A stretch of 64,000 bases of DNA from Corynebacterium gerontici (GTDB lineage Bacteria > Actinomycetota > Actinomycetes > Mycobacteriales > Mycobacteriaceae). A program made the translations under genes and the position numbers. Below the pieces are notes generated by a model, which did no database searches, was not told the DNA's origin, and was given only the letters and a program-made list of their open reading frames with translations. The stretch spans positions 1,736,001-1,800,000 of the forward strand of contig NZ_CP033897.1 of assembly GCF_003813985.1 (NCBI RefSeq), read 5' to 3'. Positions 37,698 through 45,691 of this stretch are shown one piece after another. Each line of letters begins with the position of its first letter. Position 1 is the stretch's first letter.

Positions 37698-38764
37698 AGG
37701 GCGGCTGCCACCGTTTCGTTGACGAGAGTCCCCTCGCGGGTCATTACCCCCTCGGCGAGCCCTGGGTAGCGCTTGATCGCGTGGTCGAGTCCGCCTTCGG
37801 CGAGGGCGCGGACGTAGGGTAGGGTGGCGGAGGCGAGGGCGCGGGTGGAGGTGTTGGCGACGGCGCCTGGCATGTTGGGGACGCAGTACATCAGGGAGTC
37901 GGCGACTTTGAAGGTGGGTTCTTCGTGGCTGGTTTTGCGTGAGGATTCGAAGCAGCCGCCTTGGTCAATGGCGACGTCGACAAGCACGCTGCCGGGTTTC
38001 ATTTCTTCGACGAGGCTGTCGGGCACGAGGACCGGGGCTTTGGCTCCGGCGACGAGGACTGCGCCGATGACGAGGTCGGCGTCGAGGAGTTCTTCGCGGA
38101 TTGAGCCGGGGTCGGAGATGATGGTGCGCACTTGGCCGTGGTAGAGGTCGTCGAAGTAGCTGAGTGTGCGGGCGTTGACGTCGAGGACGGTCACTTGTGC
38201 GCGCAGGCCGTGTGCCATGGCGACGGCGCTGGCGCCGACCTGCCCACCGCCGATGACTACCACTTTGGCGGGGCTTGTGCCGGGCACGCCGGAAAGGAGC
38301 ACGCCGCGTCCGCCTTGCGGGCTGAGCAGGTGGTGCGCACCCTCGATGACGGCGAGGCGTCCGGCAACTTGGCTCATCGGTGCGAGCAGCGGCAGGCCAC
38401 CTTGGGCATCGGTAACGGTCTCGTAGGCGACGGAGGTGGTGCCGGCTTTTTGCAGCGCGTCGGCGACGGCTGGGCAGGCCGCGAGGTGCAGGTAGGTGAA
38501 GAGGGTTTGGTTGCGCAGGTATGGGAACTCCTGCTCCTGAGGCTCTTTCACTTTTAGTACGAGATCGGTATCCCAAGCTTCTTCGACGCTGACGATGGTG
38601 GCGCCCGCAGCTTCGAATTCCTTGTCGGGCATAGCGGCGCCGAGGCCGGCTCCTTCTTGAACCAGCACGTTGTGCCCGTCAGCGATCAGGGAGCGAACCC
38701 CCTGTGGGCCGAGGGCGACGCGCCCTTCACGATTCATTACTTCTTTTGGAATACCAATGCGCAT
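37691..38764 (-). CDS. ald: Alanine dehydrogenase
   Basis: A 357-residue enzyme for the reversible NAD-dependent deamination of L-alanine to pyruvate. N-terminal MRIGIPKEVMNREGRVALGPQGV, substrate Lys in VLKVKEPQ, NAD motif VVVIGGGQVGASAVAMA, and VDVAIDQGGCFESS are all family signatures. GGAG lies 8 bp before the ATG. About 10 residues shorter than the mycobacterial enzyme at the C-terminus, ending A-A-A-L-S at the repeat-encoded stop. Confidence 0.95.
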   Translation of the reverse strand: MRIGIPKEVMNREGRVALGPQGVRSLIADGHNVLVQEGAGLGAAMPDKEFEAAGATIVSVEEAWDTDLVLKVKEPQEQEFPYLRNQTLFTYLHLAACPAVADALQKAGTTSVAYETVTDAQGGLPLLAPMSQVAGRLAVIEGAHHLLSPQGGRGVLLSGVPGTSPAKVVVIGGGQVGASAVAMAHGLRAQVTVLDVNARTLSYFDDLYHGQVRTIISDPGSIREELLDADLVIGAVLVAGAKAPVLVPDSLVEEMKPGSVLVDVAIDQGGCFESSRKTSHEEPTFKVADSLMYCVPNMPGAVANTSTRALASATLPYVRALAEGGLDHAIKRYPGLAEGVMTREGTLVNETVAAALS

Positions 38765-38849
38765 ATGTTTTCTCCGCAGTTGTCTGTGCGCCCTGGGTGT
38801 AGCGCAAGTGATTCAGGACACCACCATTGAAGCATGTGAATCAGATCAA

Positions 38850-39422
38850 CTACAACAGGGGTAACCCCGGGCTGTAGTAGGCGCTCGCAATGACAGAATC
38901 GAGACGCACCCACCGGCCCGCCGCACTCACTCGAAGCACCCGCGAAACCGCAGACTCTGAGGGTGGAATCAGCCCGAAAGCATCGCAAGCAAACAGCAGC
39001 CGCAGCGGCAATGCACGCCCCTCAACCGTGAGTACCGCCTGATCAAGCAAATTCCGCGGCACACCCAACGGCCCACTGTGCGCTTTCGCCTCGTCACGGC
39101 CGGCCTGCACAAGCTTTTCGACGACCACGCCAGGAATTTCGTCGATAAGCTCAAAATTTTCAGGCGGCAAGGCACCCGGCCAACTTGCCTGCCGATCCGC
39201 GCCGCCGGTTCCCGTGAGCACATCAGCAACAGCCATTACCCCCGCAGGCGCCTCGGGCACCCGCAACGCTATCAAGGGATCAAAAGGAGTAGTGACGAAG
39301 AGCTCAGCCCCCTGCCCCACCGGCCGGATACGCGCCAGCGCCTGCTGATCAAAGCGAAGCGCGCGGCGAAGAATCGCCGCAACATTACCCTGAGGAATAA
39401 ACACCTCCCCAGTATGGCTCAA
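38850..39422 (-). CDS. Conserved actinobacterial protein of unknown function
   Basis: A 190-residue protein that I do not recognise by domain. The probable start is TTG at 39420-39422, 2 bp after the thioesterase stop (TAActTTG), which suggests translational coupling; a GTG at 39404 is an alternative. It has an N-terminal FIPQGNVAAILRRALRFD segment and several hydrophobic strands with no membrane helix or Cys. M. tuberculosis has a hypothetical gene (Rv2474c) in the same place after its thioesterase and EttA genes. It contains GTCGAAAAGCTT (read as V-E-K-L) at 39111-39122. Confidence 0.65.
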   Translation of the reverse strand: MSHTGEVFIPQGNVAAILRRALRFDQQALARIRPVGQGAELFVTTPFDPLIALRVPEAPAGVMAVADVLTGTGGADRQASWPGALPPENFELIDEIPGVVVEKLVQAGRDEAKAHSGPLGVPRNLLDQAVLTVEGRALPLRLLFACDAFGLIPPSESAVSRVLRVSAAGRWVRLDSVIASAYYSPGLPLL

Positions 39423-39424
39423 AG

Positions 39425-39847
39425 TTAGGAGGTGTGGCCGCGAGTGAGCACTTTCAACTCGCGCTCAGTGATCTGACGCGGCCTCGCGGTGGGCAAGTCG
39501 ATAGCCACCTGCACCGTGTGCACCGTGGCACACACATGCCCTTGTTGGTCATACACATTTTGACGGGTGGTAAACGACGAGCGGCCGATATTGGTGACAA
39601 CCGTGTCGATGCGCACCTCAATCGCACCTGGGGTGAGCGGGCGAAGATAATCCACCTCAATTTTGCGAACAAACACCGGCGGAATCTCGTGACCCTCCGC
39701 GCCGAATTCATCATTGGACCAACGAATCCGAGCTTCCTGGGCCAGTTCAATATAGGCGGCGTTGTTGATGTGACCGTAGCGGTCATAGTCTCCCCACCGC
39801 AGTGGAATACGGGATTCATGGATGAACGGTTGTGCGGTTGTGGACAT
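39425..39847 (-). CDS. Acyl-CoA thioesterase (hotdog fold, 4HBT family)
   Basis: A 140-residue single-hotdog thioesterase from the ATG at 39845-39847 (MSTTAQPFIHESRIPLRWGDYDRYGHINNAAYIELAQEARIRW). The catalytic Asp is in the WGDYDRYGHINN motif. Likely releases CoA from fatty or aromatic acyl-CoA; substrate unknown. Syntenic with mycobacterial Rv2475c next to EttA. The end H-T-S-TAA is in a single CTCCTAACT word at 39420-39431. Confidence 0.88.
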   Translation of the reverse strand: MSTTAQPFIHESRIPLRWGDYDRYGHINNAAYIELAQEARIRWSNDEFGAEGHEIPPVFVRKIEVDYLRPLTPGAIEVRIDTVVTNIGRSSFTTRQNVYDQQGHVCATVHTVQVAIDLPTARPRQITERELKVLTRGHTS

Positions 39848-39963
39848 GTAGTCAGCTTTCTTTACTCGACGTTTCGTCGTTTCCCAACAGTAGAACTCAG
39901 TTACCCTAACCGCCATATTGTTTGCTTAGCAAAACATTCCGCGTGTCCACTTCGGCAACACAA

Positions 39964-39999
39964 AACCCTCCTGACAATCGAGCAAAGTTAGGAGGGGTT
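39964..39999 (-). terminator. CCCTCCTGAC / GTTAGGAGGG palindrome after ettA
   Basis: Imperfect arms extended by AAACC/GGTT; member of the dispersed family, 16 bp after the ettA stop. On the minus strand it is followed by GGTTTTGTG, a short T-run. Confidence 0.7.
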
Positions 40000-40014
40000 G
40001 GTTCGCAGCTTGCG

Positions 40015-41685
40015 CTAGCGGCTGAGCTTGCGGTGCGTCACGCGGCTTGGGCGCGCAGCCTCGGCACCGAGGCGCTCGACCTTGTTCTTCTCATAGTCTT
40101 CGAAGTTGCCTTCGTACCAGAACCATTGACCTTCGGCGATGTTGCCTTCCCAGGCCAGGATGTGGGTACAGGTGCGGTCAAGGAACCAGCGGTCGTGGGA
40201 GATCACCACGGCGCAGCCGGGGAATTTTTGCAGCGCGTTTTCCAGCGAGCTGAGGGTTTCGACGTCGAGGTCGTTGGTTGGCTCGTCGAGCAGGATCAAG
40301 TTGCCGCCCTGTTTGAGGGTAAGCGCCAAGTTCAAGCGGTTGCGCTCACCGCCGGAGAGCACCTTGGATGGCTTCTGCTGGTCGGGGCCTTTGAAACCGA
40401 AAGCGGAGAGGTAGGCGCGTGATGGCATTTCGTTTTGGCCGACGTGGATGTAGTCCAGACCGTCGGAAACCACTTCCCACACTGTCTTTTCGGGATCGAT
40501 GTTTTCGCGTCCCTGATCCACGTAGGACAGTTGCACCGTTTGGCCAACTTTGACTTCACCAGAGTCCGGCTCTTCCAAACCAACAATCGTCTTGAACAGC
40601 GTGGACTTACCCACGCCATTGGGGCCGATCACGCCGACGATGCCGTTGCGCGGAAGGGTGAAGCTCAGATCCTTAATCAGCACGCGGCCGTCGAAGCCCT
40701 TGGTGAGGTTATTCACCTCAACCACCTGGTTACCCAGGCGGGGCGGGGTCGGGATCTGGATTTCTTCGAAGTCGAGCTTCTTGTACTGCTCAGCCTCCGC
40801 AGCCATCTCCTCGTAGCGCTGCAAACGGGCCTTGTTTTTCGCTTGGCGAGCCTTCGCACCAGAGCGAACCCAAGCGAGTTCCTCTTTGAGGCGACGCTGC
40901 AGCTTTTGGTCCTTCTTGCCTGCGACTTCGAGGCGTTCTGCTTTCTTCTCCAGGTAGGTGGAGTAATTACCCTCGTATGGGTACAGCTTGCCGCGGTCAA
41001 CTTCGCAGATCCAGCCAGCAACGTGGTCGAGGAAGTAGCGGTCGTGGGTAACGGCCAGCACAGCACCCTTGTAATCGGCAAGGTGCTTCTCCAGCCAAAG
41101 CACGCTTTCGGCGTCCAGGTGGTTGGTTGGCTCGTCGAGCAGTAGCAGATCAGGCTCAGAGAGCAGTAGCTTTGCCAGCGCGACGCGGCGGCGCTCACCA
41201 CCGGAAAGGTGAGTTACCGGCTCGTCGGAAGGCGGGCAGCGCAACGCTTCCATTGCCTGTTCAATCTTGGAGTCCACTTCCCAAGCATCGGCGTGGTCGA
41301 GCTCTTCTTGCAGGCGTCCGAATTCCTCCATGAGCTCGTCCGAGTAGTCGGTGGCCATGAGCTCGGCGATTTCCTCGTAGCGCTGCTTCTTTTGGAAGAT
41401 CTCGCCGAGCCCCTCTTCCACGTTCTCGCGAACGGTCTTTTCCTCATTCAGCGGCGGTTCCTGCAGAAGAATGCCGACGGTAGCACCAGGATCAAGGAAA
41501 GCTTCGCCGTTTGAGGGCTGATCCAAACCGGCCATAATCTTCAGAATTGAAGACTTACCTGCACCGTTTGGGCCTACAACACCAATCTTGGCGCCCGGAT
41601 AAAAAGCCATGGTGACGTTGTCGAGAATGACCTTGTCACCGATGGCTTTGCGCACGTTTTTCATCGTGTAGATGAATTCACCCAT
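40015..41685 (-). CDS. ettA: Energy-dependent translational throttle protein EttA (ABC-F)
   Basis: A 556-residue ABC-F ATPase without membrane segments. Two nucleotide-binding domains: Walker A GPNGAGKSS (about residue 37) and GPNGVGKST (about 354), signatures LSGGERRRVALA and LSGGERNRLNLAL. The arm and linker helices lie between. EttA binds the ribosomal E site and gates the first peptide bond by ATP/ADP level. AAGGGGCG precedes the ATG. M. tuberculosis Rv2477c is the syntenic gene. Confidence 0.95.
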   Translation of the reverse strand: MGEFIYTMKNVRKAIGDKVILDNVTMAFYPGAKIGVVGPNGAGKSSILKIMAGLDQPSNGEAFLDPGATVGILLQEPPLNEEKTVRENVEEGLGEIFQKKQRYEEIAELMATDYSDELMEEFGRLQEELDHADAWEVDSKIEQAMEALRCPPSDEPVTHLSGGERRRVALAKLLLSEPDLLLLDEPTNHLDAESVLWLEKHLADYKGAVLAVTHDRYFLDHVAGWICEVDRGKLYPYEGNYSTYLEKKAERLEVAGKKDQKLQRRLKEELAWVRSGAKARQAKNKARLQRYEEMAAEAEQYKKLDFEEIQIPTPPRLGNQVVEVNNLTKGFDGRVLIKDLSFTLPRNGIVGVIGPNGVGKSTLFKTIVGLEEPDSGEVKVGQTVQLSYVDQGRENIDPEKTVWEVVSDGLDYIHVGQNEMPSRAYLSAFGFKGPDQQKPSKVLSGGERNRLNLALTLKQGGNLILLDEPTNDLDVETLSSLENALQKFPGCAVVISHDRWFLDRTCTHILAWEGNIAEGQWFWYEGNFEDYEKNKVERLGAEAARPSRVTHRKLSR

Positions 41686-41806
41686 GGAGAGCTTCGCCCC
41701 TTCGTGATTCGTTGAGAGATTTTCGTTCGATCTCTCAGGCTACCGCATCGAAGCGAACTCCCCCGGCGGGGCGAAGCAACCCGGCGCACCGAGGTGACGG
41801 TGGTGC

Positions 41807-41818
41807 GTCGAAAAGCTT
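41807..41818. repeat. Dispersed word GTCGAAAAGCTT between ssb and ettA
   Basis: Exact 12-base copy immediately before the ssb stop codon region, intergenic. Confidence 0.7.
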
Positions 41819-41819
41819 G

Positions 41820-42290
41820 CTAGAACGGGGCAACCTCCTCCTTCTTGCCTTCGATGATCTTGTCTGGCTCGCCGAGATCTGCGAAGTTGAGATCCTTGTC
41901 CGGAACGTGCTCCTGGGCGTCGGTGCGCTTGGAGCCAACGACATAACGGCTCAACTCGAAGGCAACGTGGTTCGAGCGCAGCACAATGTCGGAACGTTTC
42001 GCATCACCCTCGCCCCATGAATTGGTGACCAATTGACCCAAGCAGATCACGGGGTGTCCCTTGCGCAAAGAACGCTTGGCATTGATCGCCAGCTCACCCC
42101 AGCATTCCACATTGATGAAGAGCTGATCGGCGTCATACCACTCCTCCTGCCCGCCGACGTGGCGCAGGCGGCGACGGCTCGAAGCTACCCTGAACGTGAC
42201 CTTGTGGCCCGGCTCATTTTCGCCGTTATTGAATTGAAAATACCTGGGATCATCAACGAGGTTGCCGATGATCGTGGTTTGAGTGTGCAT
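41820..42290 (-). CDS. ssb: Single-stranded DNA-binding protein (SSB-like, second copy type)
   Basis: A 156-residue OB-fold protein from the ATG at 42288-42290 (MHTQTTIIGNLVDDPRYF) with GAGGGGG 7 bp upstream. It has the SSB core (RVASSRRR..WYDADQLFINVECWGELAINAKRSLRKGHPVICLGQLVTNSW). The C-terminus EEVAPF only loosely resembles the acidic DDDIPF tip of the main SSB, so this is likely the paralogue (SsbB-like; Rv2478c in M. tuberculosis is syntenic), perhaps for natural transformation or repair. It is upstream of ettA. Confidence 0.88.
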   Translation of the reverse strand: MHTQTTIIGNLVDDPRYFQFNNGENEPGHKVTFRVASSRRRLRHVGGQEEWYDADQLFINVECWGELAINAKRSLRKGHPVICLGQLVTNSWGEGDAKRSDIVLRSNHVAFELSRYVVGSKRTDAQEHVPDKDLNFADLGEPDKIIEGKKEEVAPF

Positions 42291-42465
42291 GGTTTCCCCC
42301 TCGATAAGTGAAGTTCCGAGGCTCGTGCCCCGGTGCACCTATCATCACGCGGCTTCGATGCACACCGCCACCAACGGCGAATTTTGCTCTGGTGGCTGTG
42401 GACAACTTCGGGTGCAATCATTTGAACCTGGCGCGGCCATCAACAGCGGGGAGAAATTTTTGGGA

Positions 42466-44517
42466 CTAAGGGGCGCGAAACTCCTGTTCGTGGTATTGGC
42501 TCACCGCGTCAGATTCGCCTGATTCCATACGCGCCAACATAGCGTTGTACGCCGCGAGCTCATCCTCGCCTTCATCTTCAACGTGCTGCTCATAGGCCGC
42601 CTCTTCTTTCTTGTCCTCGCGCAGCCACTCCAAAAAGAGCGCGCCGAAGACGACCATGAGCGGGAATGCACCGGAGGCCCACGCTATACCGCCGCCGACG
42701 TTCTGATCATGCATGAGGTCTACCGGCCACGGAAGATCGAGGGTCTCATAGAAATCGCCCGCGAGGACCGTGGAGAGCTGCATGAGATACACGCCGAAAT
42801 ACAGGTGGAAGGGCATGGAGAACACCAGCCACCCCAATCGGCTGAGCACTGAGTTCTTCACCGGACGAGGATCCGGACTGATCATTTCCCAGTAATAGAG
42901 GTAGCCGGAAATAAGGAACACCCAGTTCATGGACAGGTGCCCGGCGTGTTCTGACACCATGACGTCGTACCAAGGCGTTACGTACAGCAGGTAGAAGATA
43001 GTGATGAACTGAATGGTGTTCACTGCGGGATGCATGAAGAAACGCAACGTTTTCGAGTTTAGGAACGCTCGGAGCCACTCACGAGCTCCCGGCTGCTCTT
43101 CGCTACCTTCGGGCAGCACTTCCAGCGCCAGCGTCATTGGCGCACCGAGCACCAGGAACACTGGGATCACCATAGAAAGCACCATGTGGGCAACCATGTG
43201 CATGGAGAACATCGCCGGCATGTAGAGGCCCACACCGGAGCTCATCGCAACGGCAAGGCCCAGCGATCCGAGCATGAACCAGAACGTGCGTTGCCACTTC
43301 CACGTCTTTCCCTGCGACTTCAGCTTGTATAAACCGTAGGCATAGGCTGCGGCCATGATAAGACCGAGGGTGGTGAACATGATGTCAAAGCGCCAGACCG
43401 TCCACACGCCCCAAAAAGTGGGGGCTTTTTGCAAGTTGTAACCCATTTCGAGAGCCATGGGCGTCAAATCGATTACGCGCGGCGGTGGCGGTGGCGTCCT
43501 CCCCAAAGAAACCGCGACTCCGCTGGTAGCGGCCATGATGATCACTTCTACGATCGAGAGCCGCACGAAAGCCCTGCCCCGGGTATCGGCCGCTTTCAGC
43601 TTGGGAATGGACCATCGGCGGTGCGCCAAACCAACCAGCGCCAGCACCATAGTCAGGACAAACTTTGCGACGATCAACCGTCCATAACCAGTGCTGAAAA
43701 GATCCTCGAAACGAACGCGAATCGCCGCGTTGATCACGCCCGAGGCCGCCATGACCACTACCGCCCACAGCGCCACCGTGGAGTATCGCGAAACGGCTAT
43801 TGGCAACCCGGGTCCCAAACGACGTCCGTGCGCAATCAGCGCCATCAAGCCGCCGACCCACAAGAGCATGAAAATGAGGTGCCACAGCAAAGAATTTGTG
43901 CCGTAGTCGTGGTCACCTCCGGCAGCGGAATGCCCTTCGAGGCCGAGCGGCACCACCATCGAGATAGCACCCAAGAACCAGAAGAACTGTGTGCGCCAAT
44001 GGCGCGAAAACTGTGACACACCCGCCAACACGAATGCGATAACGGCGGACCACATCCACGCCAACGCCGCGGAAACGCGCGATAGTGCGGTGGGCCACAT
44101 GGCCGGTCGGATCGCCTCGCCCAATGGCTGGCCGGAGACGTCGGAAAGCACCATCGGAATCATCAACAAAGCGATAAGCCCAAAGCACAGAGCTGCTACC
44201 GCACCCGTTTTCGTAGCCAGTGCCCCATCGACGGATAACCGGGCTTTCAGCAGGTTGGGCGCGGGCTGCGGGGCGAAGAAGAAGGTCGATGCCATGAAGG
44301 ATCCGGCCGACAGTGCCGCAAGCATCCACCCGGCGGCGCGGAAAAATGGCAGGCCGGCGGTGGTGAACGGCCCCGGGTCCGGCACGCCGAGTGCGGCGAG
44401 CGATTCGGCGAGAAATACCCAAGAGATGATGGCCCCAACGATGCCGGCCACCACGGTGAACATGATGTACAGCGGCCAGGTAGAGCGAAAGGATGGGGCC
44501 GATTGTGTCGAAGGCAT
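42466..44517 (-). CDS. CopD-CtaG fusion membrane protein (copper / cytochrome oxidase assembly)
   Basis: About 683 residues from the ATG at 44515-44517 (MPSTQSAPSFRSTWPLY). The N-terminal half has eight or so helices with a CopD-like copper-resistance domain (RYSTVALWAVVVMAASGVINAAIRV, FVLTMVLALVGLAHRRW). The C-terminal half is a caa3-type CtaG domain (MFSMHMVAHMVLSMVIPVFLVLGAPMTLALEV), with His residues in MHMVAHM and SEHAGHLSMNW that could bind copper. Mycobacterial Rv0102 has the same fusion. It probably handles copper for cytochrome oxidase. The tail is acidic and cytoplasmic. Confidence 0.88.
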   Translation of the reverse strand: MPSTQSAPSFRSTWPLYIMFTVVAGIVGAIISWVFLAESLAALGVPDPGPFTTAGLPFFRAAGWMLAALSAGSFMASTFFFAPQPAPNLLKARLSVDGALATKTGAVAALCFGLIALLMIPMVLSDVSGQPLGEAIRPAMWPTALSRVSAALAWMWSAVIAFVLAGVSQFSRHWRTQFFWFLGAISMVVPLGLEGHSAAGGDHDYGTNSLLWHLIFMLLWVGGLMALIAHGRRLGPGLPIAVSRYSTVALWAVVVMAASGVINAAIRVRFEDLFSTGYGRLIVAKFVLTMVLALVGLAHRRWSIPKLKAADTRGRAFVRLSIVEVIIMAATSGVAVSLGRTPPPPPRVIDLTPMALEMGYNLQKAPTFWGVWTVWRFDIMFTTLGLIMAAAYAYGLYKLKSQGKTWKWQRTFWFMLGSLGLAVAMSSGVGLYMPAMFSMHMVAHMVLSMVIPVFLVLGAPMTLALEVLPEGSEEQPGAREWLRAFLNSKTLRFFMHPAVNTIQFITIFYLLYVTPWYDVMVSEHAGHLSMNWVFLISGYLYYWEMISPDPRPVKNSVLSRLGWLVFSMPFHLYFGVYLMQLSTVLAGDFYETLDLPWPVDLMHDQNVGGGIAWASGAFPLMVVFGALFLEWLREDKKEEAAYEQHVEDEGEDELAAYNAMLARMESGESDAVSQYHEQEFRAP

Positions 44518-44621
44518 GACTCTTACCCTATCGCGAGAGTTCGAACCCCTCACCTCCCCTGTAGCTACCGCTTGGTGGCAGGAGGTATCAGCGAGGAAAT
44601 GGACACCCCTGGTGTTTTCAT

Positions 44622-44632
44622 TTGATTATCAA
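44622..44632. promoter_or_regulatory. TTGAT-T-ATCAA palindrome before the His-rich gene
   Basis: An 11-base perfect palindrome in the AT-rich stretch TTTTCATTTGATTATCAATA. Fur/Zur operators are AT-rich palindromes of similar style (GATAATnATTATC), so a zinc or iron repressor site is possible but not demonstrated. Confidence 0.3.
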
Positions 44633-44712
44633 TAGCGCTAGCATAAGTGATTCTTGCAACGCTGAACCTGCGGCTCGGCAACTGCACAGCAACACAACGA
44701 AAGGATCCATTC

Positions 44713-45033
44713 ATGAACAACCACACCATCCACCAGGATCATCAGCACACCCACGGCGAAGGCTGCGGTCACGTCGCCATCCCCCACGGCGACCACATCG
44801 ATTACCTGCACGACGGCCACCTGCACCACAAGCACGAGGATCACTGGGATGAGTGTGGCCACACTGATTGCTCCGCCGAACACGAGATCCACCAGGATCA
44901 TGAGCACACCCACGGCGAAGGCTGCGGCCACGTCGCCATCCCCCACGGCGACCACATCGATTACCTGCACGACGGCCACCTGCACCACAAGCACGAGGAT
45001 CACTGGGATGAGTGCACCGACAACTGTGCCTGA
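44713..45033 (+). CDS. Histidine-rich tandem-repeat protein, probable metal binder
   Basis: A 106-residue cytoplasmic protein from ATG 44713, with AAAGGA upstream. It is two copies of a 42-residue unit (residues 7-48 and 60-101) containing HTHGEGCGH, IPHGDHIDYLHDGH and HHKHEDHWDEC. About 29 of 106 residues are His and 6 are Cys, with many Asp and Glu. No signal peptide or membrane helix. I infer zinc or other metal storage or delivery. The two DNA units (44731-44856, 44890-45015) differ at only 3 of 126 bases, so the duplication is recent or kept uniform. It lies between the CopD-CtaG gene and feoABC. Confidence 0.8.
   Translation: MNNHTIHQDHQHTHGEGCGHVAIPHGDHIDYLHDGHLHHKHEDHWDECGHTDCSAEHEIHQDHEHTHGEGCGHVAIPHGDHIDYLHDGHLHHKHEDHWDECTDNCA
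44731..45015 (+). repeat. Tandem 126-bp direct repeat in the His-rich gene
   Basis: Units 44731-44856 and 44890-45015, offset 159 bp, three mismatches. Unit number could vary between strains by slippage or recombination. Confidence 0.9.
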
Positions 45034-45056
45034 AATCGCCATGTTCTAAAAACCGA

Positions 45057-45090
45057 AGGGGCCGGAAGCTTTCTCCAAGTTTCCGGCCCC
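45057..45090. terminator. Bidirectional terminator between His-rich gene and tRNA-Arg
   Basis: GGGGCCGGAAG and CTTTCCGGCCCC-type arms (GGGGCCGGAA / TTTCCGGCCCC) form a strong stem; ATTTTG follows on plus and TTCGGTTTTT on minus. Serves both convergent transcripts. Confidence 0.85.
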
Positions 45091-45096
45091 ATTTTG

Positions 45097-45170
45097 CGCC
45101 CCCAGCAGGATTCGAACCCGCGACCAATCGGGTAGAAGCCGACTGCTCTAATCCACTGAGCTATGGAGGC
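45097..45170 (-). tRNA. tRNA-Arg (anticodon TCT)
   Basis: A 74-nt cloverleaf, 5' GCCTCCATAGCTC, anticodon loop CTTCTAC (TCT), T-arm GGTTCGAATCC. 3' CCA not encoded. Confidence 0.95.
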
Positions 45171-45245
45171 ATGTCGAGAATTCTAACGCACCATTTTCAA
45201 GCATCCCAAACACGCAAAGCCCCGTGAGCAATCACATATAGGCAA

Positions 45246-45282
45246 GGCTTACTCAACTAAGGTAAGCCAATGTAGGCTTAGG
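45246..45282. promoter_or_regulatory. Candidate DtxR-type iron box upstream of feoA
   Basis: GGCTTAC-N9-GTAAGCC (45246-45268) is an inverted repeat, and TAAGGTAAGCC (45258-45268) matches the left half of the DtxR consensus TTAGGTTAGCCTAACCTAA at most positions; the right half is poor. A second TAGGCTTAGG follows. feo genes are DtxR targets in corynebacteria. Confidence 0.5.
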
Positions 45283-45311
45283 GTGTCACAACAACAGCAG
45301 AATTAGGAGCC

Positions 45312-45653
45312 ATGATGTTCGGAGCACTCGCGAACAGCATCCAGCGACGTCTCACCGATCCCGCGCCCACATGCGCCCCCGGCTCCAAAACCTGCCAAGA
45401 ATGCCACGGTGAGCCCGAAACTTTTGCACTCTGCAACGTGCCATGCGGCAATAGCTGCAAGATTTCTCGTATTTCCGAGATCAACCTCTCCCCCACCACA
45501 CAGCGGCGTCTCGCCGAACTGGGGTTACGTGCGGGCATGAAAGTCACCGTCACCCAAAAGATTAGCTCCGGGGGCCGGGTGCTGAAGATCGGCACGACTC
45601 GTTATGCAATCGACGGCAATACTGCCAGCGAATTGCTCGTCACTGCGGCATAA
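45312..45653 (+). CDS. feoA: FeoA family protein with Cys-rich N-terminal extension
   Basis: A 113-residue protein from ATG 45312; the Shine-Dalgarno TTAGGAG lies about 5 bp upstream. The SH3-like FeoA domain covers about residues 40-112 (ISEINLSPTTQRRLAELGLRAGMKVTVTQ). The first 50 residues hold six cysteines (21, 28, 31, 41, 45, 49), including C-x2-C, unusual for FeoA, and may bind iron-sulfur or Fe2+. Cytoplasmic partner of the FeoB ferrous iron transporter. First gene of feoABC. Confidence 0.9.
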   Translation: MMFGALANSIQRRLTDPAPTCAPGSKTCQECHGEPETFALCNVPCGNSCKISRISEINLSPTTQRRLAELGLRAGMKVTVTQKISSGGRVLKIGTTRYAIDGNTASELLVTAA

Positions 45654-45691
45654 GACCCAACACCTCCTCCAGTCAAAGGGGCATTTTTCCT

